DNA of 64,000 nucleotides from Verrucomicrobiota bacterium (GTDB lineage: Bacteria; Verrucomicrobiota; Verrucomicrobiia; Limisphaerales; JADLHS01): assembly GCA_029573725.1 (NCBI GenBank), contig JAKQDQ010000178.1, positions 248,001-312,000 on the forward strand, read 5' to 3'. Shown here piece after piece: positions 8,130 through 15,194 of this stretch (positions are counted from its first letter, which is position 1; every line of letters begins with the position of its first letter). Both the position numbers and the translations under genes were made by a program. The notes beneath the pieces were generated by a model. The model had not been told where the DNA came from, ran no database searches, and saw only the letters and a list, made by a program, of their open reading frames with translations.

Positions 8130-9092
8130 CTATTGGGCGGCAGTGCGGCGGATGATTTCCTGCAGTGAGGTCTGTGGATAAAACCCAATGGTCCGCGCCA
8201 GTTTTTCGATGGACGGTTTGCGGCGGCGCATGTCTTCAAAACCTGGAGCGTAGGCTTGTTCATACGATACCAGCTCAATGCCGGATCGGGAATGCAAGGT
8301 GCGGATGACCAGTTGCGCCAGCTCGCAAATGGTCACCTCCTCCGTGCCGCCAACGTTGAAAATTTCGCCGTAAGCCGCGGGGGTATTGAGCAGGCGGATC
8401 AGGGCTTCGACGGTGTCCTGCACGTAACAGAAACAGCGGGTCTGCCGGCCATCCCCAAACACCCGCAGCGGCGCGTTTTGCCGGGCCGCAGCGATGAAGC
8501 GCGGCAGCACCATGCCGAACCGCCCGGTCTGGCGCGGGCCGACGGTGTTGAACATCCGCGCAATGACCACCGGCAGGTGACATTCGCAGGCGTAGGCCAG
8601 CGCGAGAAATTCATCCATCAACTTGGAACAGGCGTACCCCCAACGGGAATGGTGCGGCGGACCAATCAGCAAATCGTCATCTTCGCAAAATACGTCCTTC
8701 TCGCTCTTGCCATACACTTCGGAGGTGGAGGCCACGAGCGTGGGGCACGGCTGCTTGGCCGCCTGCGCGAGCAGGACTTCAGTCTCATGTTGATTGGTGG
8801 CCAGCACGTGAATGGGGGCTTGAATCACCAGATCCACGCCCACCGCGGCGGCCAGATGATAAATGGCGGCGGCCTCGGCCACCAGCTCCGGCAGTTCCAC
8901 ACAGGCGGAAATTTTTCCAACGATCAACCGCAGCTCCGGGTGCGCGAGCACCGGCGCCAGATTGGTCCGGCTGCCGGTGGAAAGATCGTCAATGACCACC
9001 ACCCGCTGCCCTTCGCGCAGCAGGCGTTCGACGAGATGCGACCCGATGAAGCCGGCGCCGCCGGTGACCAGAATGTGCCGGCGCGGACTCAT
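8130..9092 (-). CDS. NAD-dependent epimerase/dehydratase (extended SDR family)
   Basis: A 320-residue nucleotide-sugar SDR enzyme. It has the Rossmann motif GGAGFIGSHL (residues 10-19), DDLSTGSRTNL, the catalytic Ser/Thr in STSEVYG and the YxxxK motif in GYACSK, followed by RMFNTVGPRQ. The spacing and DDLSTG are typical of UDP-glucuronate decarboxylase or UDP-glucose 4-epimerase-like enzymes; the product cannot be fixed by eye. Start is the ATG at 9090-9092, overlapping the amidase stop as ATGA; the frame runs further upstream only as an antisense-like extension. Likely role: nucleotide sugar supply for surface polysaccharide. Confidence 0.85.
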   Translation of the reverse strand: MSPRRHILVTGGAGFIGSHLVERLLREGQRVVVIDDLSTGSRTNLAPVLAHPELRLIVGKISACVELPELVAEAAAIYHLAAAVGVDLVIQAPIHVLATNQHETEVLLAQAAKQPCPTLVASTSEVYGKSEKDVFCEDDDLLIGPPHHSRWGYACSKLMDEFLALAYACECHLPVVIARMFNTVGPRQTGRFGMVLPRFIAAARQNAPLRVFGDGRQTRCFCYVQDTVEALIRLLNTPAAYGEIFNVGGTEEVTICELAQLVIRTLHSRSGIELVSYEQAYAPGFEDMRRRKPSIEKLARTIGFYPQTSLQEIIRRTAAQ

Positions 9093-10225
9093 TCGAGCGC
9101 CTGCGCCACGGCCAGCGCGAGTTTCTGCCGATAGGCGGGATCGGCAATCTGACGGGCTTCGGTCGGATTGGACAGGTAGCCTCCTTCGATCAAGACGGCC
9201 GGACGTTGCTGGCCGGAGAGCACATTGAGAAAACGCGCGCGGCGCACCCCGCGGTCCTTCCCCCCGTTGACCGTCAATAACGCGGTATGCAGGCGCAAGG
9301 CATAGTAGAAATTTTGCGTGTCGTAGGCGTTGTTCGGAAAACTGGCATGCAGGTCGTCCGCATAGCCGCGTGTAATGGAGGAAGGCATGCCGACGGGCGG
9401 CAGATAGTAAGTTTCCAGCCCCGCGGGAAGACCGTTGCCGCTGCCCGTCGAGTTGAAGTGCAGGCTGAGAAACAGGTCCGCGTGATGCGCCTCGGCAAAT
9501 GCGACGCGATCCGCCAGGGACAGGGTGACATCGTTCGTCCGCGTCAAGAGCACCCGCCAGCCCGTCTGCCGCAGCAGCGGCGCCAGCCGCAGCGCCCAGT
9601 CCAGGGTATAATCCTTTTCGTACCGGCCGGTGACGATGTTGCGGGTGCCGGTGTGGGTCCCGCCATGGCCGGGGTCCACCACCACCAGTCGCGTGGCGGG
9701 TAAAGCGACGGATTCCCCGTTCGCCAACGGTTCCAAAATCTTCTGCACATCCAACGTGTGCAAATAAATTTGATCGCCGGCCAATTCGGGGGGAAACCCC
9801 AGCCGCACTTCCACCTGTCCCCAGAACGCGCTTAAACTGTTCGGGCGCACGGTGAACACGCCAAACCGCGTTGGCACCGAATACGCCGGGGGGTGGAGCG
9901 GCCGCAACCGCACCGCTCCCAGCTGTTTTTGCGCGGCCCATTGGTTGAGGGAGATCATCCCCGTTGCCGGGAGCGAAAGACCCGGGATCTGTCCCGTAGC
10001 GGGTGGCGGAGGTGGTTCGGAAAACGAAGGGCCGTTCCCCGGGCCCGCCGGGTGATCCGGCACGGTGACTGCGGGCGCCGGCGCGGCAGCCGCCTCCGCG
10101 AATGCGCCCGGTTCCGCGTCCCAGTCGGGCGGGAGCGGCGCTTTCTTCCAGGACCGCCTGGTAGGCGCGGCGCAGCCCACCAACAAAACGAGGGGGACCG
10201 CCAGGATGAACCGGGTTTTCGCCAC
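9089..10225 (-). CDS. N-acetylmuramoyl-L-alanine amidase (Amidase_3), predicted lipoprotein
   Basis: Cleaves the bond between N-acetylmuramic acid and the stem peptide of peptidoglycan. The 378-residue protein begins with a lipoprotein signal (LLVGC, Cys18), followed by a Pro/Ala-rich linker to about residue 75 and a small N-terminal region. The zinc amidase domain starts near residue 178. Expected ligands are visible: His187 (DPGHGG), Glu203 (RYEKDY), His256 (SLHFNS) and the catalytic Glu in VLIEGGYLSNPTEA. Lipidation would place it in the periplasm, anchored to a membrane. It is translationally coupled to the downstream epimerase and divergent from the ubiX-like gene. Confidence 0.88.
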   Translation of the reverse strand: MAKTRFILAVPLVLLVGCAAPTRRSWKKAPLPPDWDAEPGAFAEAAAAPAPAVTVPDHPAGPGNGPSFSEPPPPPATGQIPGLSLPATGMISLNQWAAQKQLGAVRLRPLHPPAYSVPTRFGVFTVRPNSLSAFWGQVEVRLGFPPELAGDQIYLHTLDVQKILEPLANGESVALPATRLVVVDPGHGGTHTGTRNIVTGRYEKDYTLDWALRLAPLLRQTGWRVLLTRTNDVTLSLADRVAFAEAHHADLFLSLHFNSTGSGNGLPAGLETYYLPPVGMPSSITRGYADDLHASFPNNAYDTQNFYYALRLHTALLTVNGGKDRGVRRARFLNVLSGQQRPAVLIEGGYLSNPTEARQIADPAYRQKLALAVAQALE

Positions 10226-10270
10226 GCCGCCATTTTGCGCAGGCGCGGAAGCAACTCAAGGCGTTTCGCC

Positions 10271-10888
10271 ATGGACGCAAACTTGTTCGCGTCCAGCCGA
10301 TGGGGCATACTCGGCGCAACGATTCGAAACTTGAAAATTCTCGTCGCCATCACCGGAGCCAGCGGCACCCTTTACGCGCAACGATTGCTCGAACATCTCG
10401 ATCCCGCGCAACACGACATCCGCGTGGTCCTGAGCAGTTACGCAAAACAGGTCATCGGGGTGGAGTTGCCGGGCGGTTTGCGCCTGCCGGCCGGCGTGCA
10501 GACCCACGGCGTCAAGAGCATGAACGTGCCCTTCGTCAGCGGCTCCAATCCCGCTGACGCCATGGTGGTGATTCCCTGCACGATGGGCACGCTGGGGCGG
10601 ATTGCCCACGGCCACAGCAGTGACGCCCTGTTGCGCGCCGCGGACGTGGCCTTGAAGGAGAGAAAAAAACTGATTCTCGTGCCGCGCGAAACACCCCTCA
10701 GCCTGGTGCATGTCAAAAATTACGAGCTGCTGTTGCTGGCGGGCGCGACGTTGATTCCGGCCAATCCCAGTTTTTATGCCGGAGCCGCCACGGTCACGGA
10801 ACTGGTGGACACCGTGGTCGGCCGCGTGCTGGACCATCTCGGCATCCCCAACCACCTCACGCCGCGCTGGACGGAAGGTGAGGAATAA
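10271..10888 (+). CDS. ubiX: UbiX-like flavin prenyltransferase
   Basis: UbiX enzymes prenylate FMN to make the cofactor of UbiD decarboxylases. Visible signatures: KILVAITGASGTLYAQRLLEHL (FMN-binding flavodoxin-like N terminus), VLSSYAKQV, VIPCTMGTLGRIAHGHSSDALLRAADVALKERKKLILVPRETPLS and the C-terminal NPSFYAGAATVTELVDTVVGRVLDHLG. The ATG at 10271 gives 205 residues. A TTG at 10331 starts right at LKILVAITGASG and gives the more usual 185, so the true start is uncertain. The ubiA-like gene follows after 30 bp; together they suggest a quinone pathway, ubiquinone-type or the futalosine menaquinone route (MqnM/MqnP). Confidence 0.85.
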   Translation: MDANLFASSRWGILGATIRNLKILVAITGASGTLYAQRLLEHLDPAQHDIRVVLSSYAKQVIGVELPGGLRLPAGVQTHGVKSMNVPFVSGSNPADAMVVIPCTMGTLGRIAHGHSSDALLRAADVALKERKKLILVPRETPLSLVHVKNYELLLLAGATLIPANPSFYAGAATVTELVDTVVGRVLDHLGIPNHLTPRWTEGEE

Positions 10889-10918
10889 CCAGATTACCTG
10901 CCACCCCGGACGCTTTTC

Positions 10919-11836
10919 ATGCCGAATCTTCTCCGTCCGTTTTTTGCCACCCTCTCGAACTGGGGCGGGTTTGTGCGCATCTCGCACACCCTGTTTGCGC
11001 TGCCGTTTGCGCTGGCCGCCATGTGTGTCGCGGCACGAGACCAGCGCGGCTGGCCCGGCTGGCGGGTGTTTGGATTGATTCTGGCCGCGATGGTGTGTGC
11101 CCGGACGTGTGCCATGGCCTTCAACCGGATCGTGGATCGGAAATTTGACGCCAAAAATCCGCGCACGGCGGATCGCCATCTTCCGACGGGAAAAATTTCC
11201 CTGCCGGCGGCGGGAATGTTGTGTGCCGGCGCCGCGCTGGGGCTGGTGGCCGCCAGTTACCTGCTGAACCCGTTATGTTTCTGGCTCTCGCCGGTGGCCC
11301 TGCTGGTGATCTGCTTTTACTCGCTGACCAAGCGCTTTACGGATTACACGCATGTTTTTCTCGGTCTCGCACTGGCGCTGGCGCCGGTGGGCGCCTGGCT
11401 GGCCGTGCGCGGCATGGAGATGCGGCCGCTGGAAATCATCCAGTTGCTGGTTTTGTCCAGCGCGGTGGTGCTCTGGCTCTTTGGTTTTGACATCATTTAT
11501 GCCCTGCAGGATTACGAGTTCGACAAGGCTGCCGGACTGCATTCGCTGGTGGTGGCGTGGGGGCCGCAGAACGCGCTCGCCGGCGCGTTCCTCGCCCACA
11601 TGGTCATGTGCGGCCTGTTGTTTGCGTTCGGCCTGTTGTGTCGCTTCCGCGTCGCCTATCTCATCGGCTGGATGATCATTGCGGGCTGCCTGGTGCTGGA
11701 ACACTGGATTGCGCGACGGCGCAGTATGCATTGGATCAACGTGGCGTTCTTTCGCTTGAATGCCGTGATCAGTGCGGTGTTTTTTATCGTGGTCGCCGCC
11801 GAAGTTGCCTTCAACGGAGGGTTCCGGCTACGCTAA
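10919..11836 (+). CDS. ubiA: UbiA-family prenyltransferase (4-hydroxybenzoate polyprenyltransferase-like, MqnP candidate)
   Basis: Integral membrane enzyme attaching a polyprenyl tail to an aromatic acid during quinone synthesis. The 305-residue protein has about eight hydrophobic segments. The first Asp-rich motif reads NRIVDRKFDAKNPRT and the second is DYEFDKAAGLHS, the two Mg-diphosphate sites of UbiA enzymes. The R(T)xxRxLPTG segment following the first motif is typical of the UbiA/MqnP group. Its pairing with ubiX and the lack of any other ubiquinone gene nearby make MqnP of the futalosine pathway a fair alternative name. Convergent with the beta-helix protein gene, 25 bp apart. Confidence 0.85.
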   Translation: MPNLLRPFFATLSNWGGFVRISHTLFALPFALAAMCVAARDQRGWPGWRVFGLILAAMVCARTCAMAFNRIVDRKFDAKNPRTADRHLPTGKISLPAAGMLCAGAALGLVAASYLLNPLCFWLSPVALLVICFYSLTKRFTDYTHVFLGLALALAPVGAWLAVRGMEMRPLEIIQLLVLSSAVVLWLFGFDIIYALQDYEFDKAAGLHSLVVAWGPQNALAGAFLAHMVMCGLLFAFGLLCRFRVAYLIGWMIIAGCLVLEHWIARRRSMHWINVAFFRLNAVISAVFFIVVAAEVAFNGGFRLR

Positions 11837-11861
11837 ACTTGGCTTGCGGGCGGGCAGAGGG

Positions 11862-12548
11862 TTACGTCGCGCGCGGCCGCCGCACCACCACTTCAATCGC
11901 GGCTTTATTTTTGGCGATATTGTTGGCGGGCAGAAATCCGCGCCAGTTGACCCCGGGATAGATGGTGGCCCCGCGGCCAACGATGCTGCCGGGATTCAAG
12001 ACGCTGTTGCAACCGATCTCCGCCCGATCGCCGATCAGCGCGCCAAATTTGCGCAGCCCCGTATCGAACGGCACGCCGTTCAACTCCACGGTGACATTCC
12101 CGGGAAAAGTGCGCAGGTTGGAAGCAATGACCCCCGCCCCCAAATGCGCCCGGGCCCCCAGGATGGAATCGCCCACGTAGTTGAAGTGCGGCACCTGACA
12201 GCCATTGAACAACAAGACGTTTTTCAATTCACAAGCATTTCCCACCACACAATCGTCACCCACCAGAACATTTTCGCGCACATAAGCGTTGTGGCGGATT
12301 TGACAATGACTCCCAATCAGGGCCGGCCCCTTGATGACCGCGCCGGCTTCCACCACTGTTCCGGCCCCGATGAAGATGTTCTCCCCCAGCCAGCGGCCGC
12401 CTCCGGCCGGTTCGCGGGCCAGGGTTTGCAGCCTGGCTTCGAGATAGGCGCCGATGTTGCGGAGCGCTTCCCAAGCGTAAGTACAGTCCGCAAAGAGCGC
12501 CCCGTGCCGGGTCTGGGTGAGGTCGAAAAGATCTGCCGCCGCGAACAT
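11862..12548 (-). CDS. Left-handed beta-helix (hexapeptide-repeat) protein, GlmU C-terminal-like
   Basis: A 228-residue protein whose central part consists of imperfect hexapeptide repeats ([LIV]GxxxxI) from about residue 55 to 200: GENIFIGAGTVVEAGAVIKGPALIGSHCQI ... VGDDCVVGNACELKN ... ILGARAHLGAGVIASNLRTFPGNVTVEL. The segment order resembles the acetyltransferase half of GlmU and stand-alone proteins annotated as UDP-N-acetylglucosamine diphosphorylase in Chlamydiae and Verrucomicrobia, but there is no nucleotidyltransferase domain. Probably an acyltransferase or part of a sugar-nucleotide pathway in the cytoplasm. Divergent from the cysteine desulfurase gene. Confidence 0.7.
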   Translation of the reverse strand: MFAAADLFDLTQTRHGALFADCTYAWEALRNIGAYLEARLQTLAREPAGGGRWLGENIFIGAGTVVEAGAVIKGPALIGSHCQIRHNAYVRENVLVGDDCVVGNACELKNVLLFNGCQVPHFNYVGDSILGARAHLGAGVIASNLRTFPGNVTVELNGVPFDTGLRKFGALIGDRAEIGCNSVLNPGSIVGRGATIYPGVNWRGFLPANNIAKNKAAIEVVVRRPRAT

Positions 12549-12679
12549 GGCAGCAGGCTATGGGGACTGGCGTCAAATTCCAAGCCACAAGCGAAGCTGA
12601 TTTCTTCGGACCTTGTGCCGACACGGCTTTCGTCTATGGTGCTGCCGATGGAAAGCGGATTCCCGCTTGTGTTTGCCCC

Positions 12680-13831
12680 ATGCCAGCCACGATTTATTTC
12701 GATTACAATGCCACGACGCCGCTGGATCCGGTGGTCCGTGCGGCCATGATGCCTTGCTTCGATGAAATTTGGGGCAATCCCTCGAGCGTGCATCGGATTG
12801 GACAGAACGCCCGGGCCGCCCTGGATGACTGGCGTGATCGCGCGGCGAACCTGCTGCGCGCCAAACCGAGCGAAATCATCTTTACCAGTGGCGGCACGGA
12901 ATCGAACAACCTCGCGATCCTCGGCACGGCCCGGTGTCGGGCCGGCCAAGGCAAACACCTGATTACTTCGACCATCGAACATCACGCGGTGCTTCGTTGT
13001 TTCGATTATTTGGAACGGCGCGAAAATTTTGTCGTCACCCGCCTGCCCGTGGATCGCACCGGCCGGGTCGCCCCGGAATCACTCGCCGCAGCGCTGCGAC
13101 CGGACACCACCCTGGTTTCGATCATGGCCGCAAACAATGAAATTGGCACAATCCAGCCCGTCGCCGCGCTGGGGGAGATTTGTCGGCAGCACGGCGTGCT
13201 GTTTCATACCGATGCGGCGCAATGGTTTGGCAAGGAACCGGTGGAAAACGTGGCCCAGTTCAACGCCGATTTGGTTTCGGTCTGCGCCCATAAGTTCCAC
13301 GGTCCCAAAGGCGCGGGCCTGCTTTTCATCCGCTCGCCGCTCCATCCGGAACCCATCCTTTTTGGCGGTGGTCAGGAGCATGAACGACGTGCCGGAACTG
13401 AAAATCTTCCCGCCATCGCCGGTCTGGTGACCGCCATGGAAAATTTTGTGGTCCGGCCGGTTTTTGACCGCACCCGGCTGGCGCCCCTGACCGAACGACT
13501 CATCACAGCCGGCAGCACCATCGCGGGCCTGCAATTTGTCGGGTCACGCCAGGAACGCCTGGCGAATACGGCCGCTTTTGTGATGTCGGGAACTGACAAC
13601 ATCGCACTGATGGCCTGCCTGGATTTGGAAGGTATTTGCGCCAGCAGCGGATCAGCCTGTTCCGCCGGCTCGTTGACTCCTTCCCACGTGGTCGCCGCGC
13701 TGGGCCTGGACCAAACACTGGCCAATTCGTTGATCCGCTTTTCACTCGGGCGCGACTCCACCGCCGCGGAGGTGGAAACGGTCATTGCCAGGTTGCCGGC
13801 AATTTTGCAGCGGGCAACAACCGGCCAATAG
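12680..13831 (+). CDS. Cysteine desulfurase (IscS/NifS type)
   Basis: PLP enzyme that takes sulfur from cysteine for iron-sulfur clusters and thio-modification. The 383-residue sequence has YFDYNATTP at the N terminus, the GGTESNN PLP-phosphate loop, the PLP-binding Lys205 in CAHKFHGPKG, RAGTEN, and the catalytic Cys327 in ASSGSACSAG. The short loop around the Cys is like group I IscS/NifS. The ATG at 12680 opens directly on the conserved N terminus; an upstream ATG in frame at 12560 adds 40 residues without family similarity and lies against the divergent gene. No iscU or other cluster gene is adjacent. Confidence 0.9.
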   Translation: MPATIYFDYNATTPLDPVVRAAMMPCFDEIWGNPSSVHRIGQNARAALDDWRDRAANLLRAKPSEIIFTSGGTESNNLAILGTARCRAGQGKHLITSTIEHHAVLRCFDYLERRENFVVTRLPVDRTGRVAPESLAAALRPDTTLVSIMAANNEIGTIQPVAALGEICRQHGVLFHTDAAQWFGKEPVENVAQFNADLVSVCAHKFHGPKGAGLLFIRSPLHPEPILFGGGQEHERRAGTENLPAIAGLVTAMENFVVRPVFDRTRLAPLTERLITAGSTIAGLQFVGSRQERLANTAAFVMSGTDNIALMACLDLEGICASSGSACSAGSLTPSHVVAALGLDQTLANSLIRFSLGRDSTAAEVETVIARLPAILQRATTGQ

Positions 13832-13867
13832 TTTCTGAACAACCCGGACCGGACCGGCCGGCCCGGT

Positions 13868-13894
13868 GAACAACCTGAATAACTTGTTCTTTTT
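13868..13894 (+). terminator. Possible intrinsic terminator after the cysteine desulfurase gene
   Basis: GAACAA (13868-13873) and TTGTTC (13884-13889) form a 6-bp stem with a 10-base loop, followed at once by five T residues. A GC-rich imperfect repeat of CCGG units lies just upstream (13842-13866). The stem is short, so this is tentative. Confidence 0.4.
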
Positions 13895-14033
13895 AGTCTG
13901 GCGTCAGGATTTTATTTACGATTTCATTTCTCGAAAGGACCGCTTCGTCACGCGCGGTTTGCGGCTTATTAGAGTTGTTCACCGGCTTTAATAATAATAC
14001 GTTTTTGCAGAAAATAATTTATTTATAGAGCGC

Positions 14034-15143
14034 ATGAATCTGACCATCAGCAAGGAGCAACTCCTCAACGGATTGCAGGCGGTACAAAACGTGGTGAGTG
14101 CACGTACAACCCTGCCGGTGCTCTCCAACGTGTTGATGCAAGCCGAAGGCAAAGGGGTGAAATTCATCGCCACGGATCTGGATGTCACGGTCTCCTGCTG
14201 CGTCGAGGCGAATGTGACCAAGGCCGGCAGCACCACGCTGCCCGTCAAAAAACTGTTCAGCATTGCCCGCGAACTCAACGGCGCAGAAATCGAGCTCACG
14301 GTGGACGACAAAAATGTTAGCAGCATCAGCTGCGGCTCCTCCTTTTATCGCATTCACGGGCTGCCACCCGAGGAGTTTCCCCCGCTGCGGAATTTCACCG
14401 ATGACAAGAGTGTGCAGGTGGAACAGAAGGCGTTGAAAGGAATGCTGAAAAAGACCTCCTTTGCCATGTCCGTGGACGAGGCGCGCTACGTTTTGAATGG
14501 AATTTTCATCAGTTGTAAAGAGCACAAAATGACGGTCGTCGCGACGGATGGCCGTCGCCTGGCCCTGACGGATGAGGAAGTGGATTTTTCGGAAAAAAGC
14601 CAGGGGGAATTTATCATTCCCGCCAAGGCCGTGAATGAACTGAATCGCCTGCTCCAGGACAAGGGCGAAGTCACCATCAAATACACGGAGAACCAGGCGG
14701 AATTCAGTCTGGCGGATGAAAATGCGTCGTCCGTGGTGATCGTTACGAAATTAATCGAGGGAAACTACCCCAATTACCGGCAGGTGATTCCCTCCGAGGC
14801 GAAGGAACGCATCAGCCTGCCGCGGGAGGAGTTTCTGCACGCGCTGAAGCGGGCGGAAATCATGACCAGCGACAAGACAAACTCGGTCAAGTTGACGTTC
14901 GGCAAAAACAACCTCGCCATCACTGCAAACAGTCCGGAAATCGGGGAAGCCCGCGAAAGTCTGGCAATCAACTACAAAGGTCGGGACCTCGCCATTGCGT
15001 TCAATCCAAAGTACATGATTGAGGCGCTGAACGCCCTGCCCAACGAGGAGGTGTTCATCGAACTGGTGGACGAGCTGAGTCCGGGCGTGATCAAGATCAA
15101 CGGTCCGTTTTTGTATGTGGTGATGCCCATGCGGCTGGGTTGA
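14034..15143 (+). CDS. dnaN: DNA polymerase III beta subunit (sliding clamp)
   Basis: The ring-shaped processivity clamp that holds replicative and translesion polymerases on DNA. 369 residues, the normal length, with the three clamp domains: the N terminus MNLTISKEQLLNGLQAVQNVVSARTTLPVLSNVLM, the hallmark VVATDGRRLAL in the middle, and the C terminus VVMPMRL that forms part of the peptide-binding pocket. It is preceded by a 200-bp AT-rich region. No dnaA or recF is adjacent, so it is not in the classical dnaA-dnaN-recF arrangement. It is the expected partner of the fused polymerase encoded at 38147-42535. Confidence 0.95.
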   Translation: MNLTISKEQLLNGLQAVQNVVSARTTLPVLSNVLMQAEGKGVKFIATDLDVTVSCCVEANVTKAGSTTLPVKKLFSIARELNGAEIELTVDDKNVSSISCGSSFYRIHGLPPEEFPPLRNFTDDKSVQVEQKALKGMLKKTSFAMSVDEARYVLNGIFISCKEHKMTVVATDGRRLALTDEEVDFSEKSQGEFIIPAKAVNELNRLLQDKGEVTIKYTENQAEFSLADENASSVVIVTKLIEGNYPNYRQVIPSEAKERISLPREEFLHALKRAEIMTSDKTNSVKLTFGKNNLAITANSPEIGEARESLAINYKGRDLAIAFNPKYMIEALNALPNEEVFIELVDELSPGVIKINGPFLYVVMPMRLG

Positions 15144-15194
15144 TTTTGGGTCCGGTGGGCGGACGAAAGCGGCGGGTGCGGCGCGCGGTGTATT

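Noticed and set aside
9093-10319. A longer 729-codon version of the epimerase
   Set aside because: The frame upstream of 9092 overlaps the amidase gene in another phase and has only Arg/Gly-rich composition; GGAGFIGSHL starts near the ATG at 9092.
13832-14033. A replication origin next to dnaN
   Set aside because: The AT-rich stretch has no DnaA-box repeats (TTATCCACA-like) and dnaA is not present, so there is no support for oriC here.
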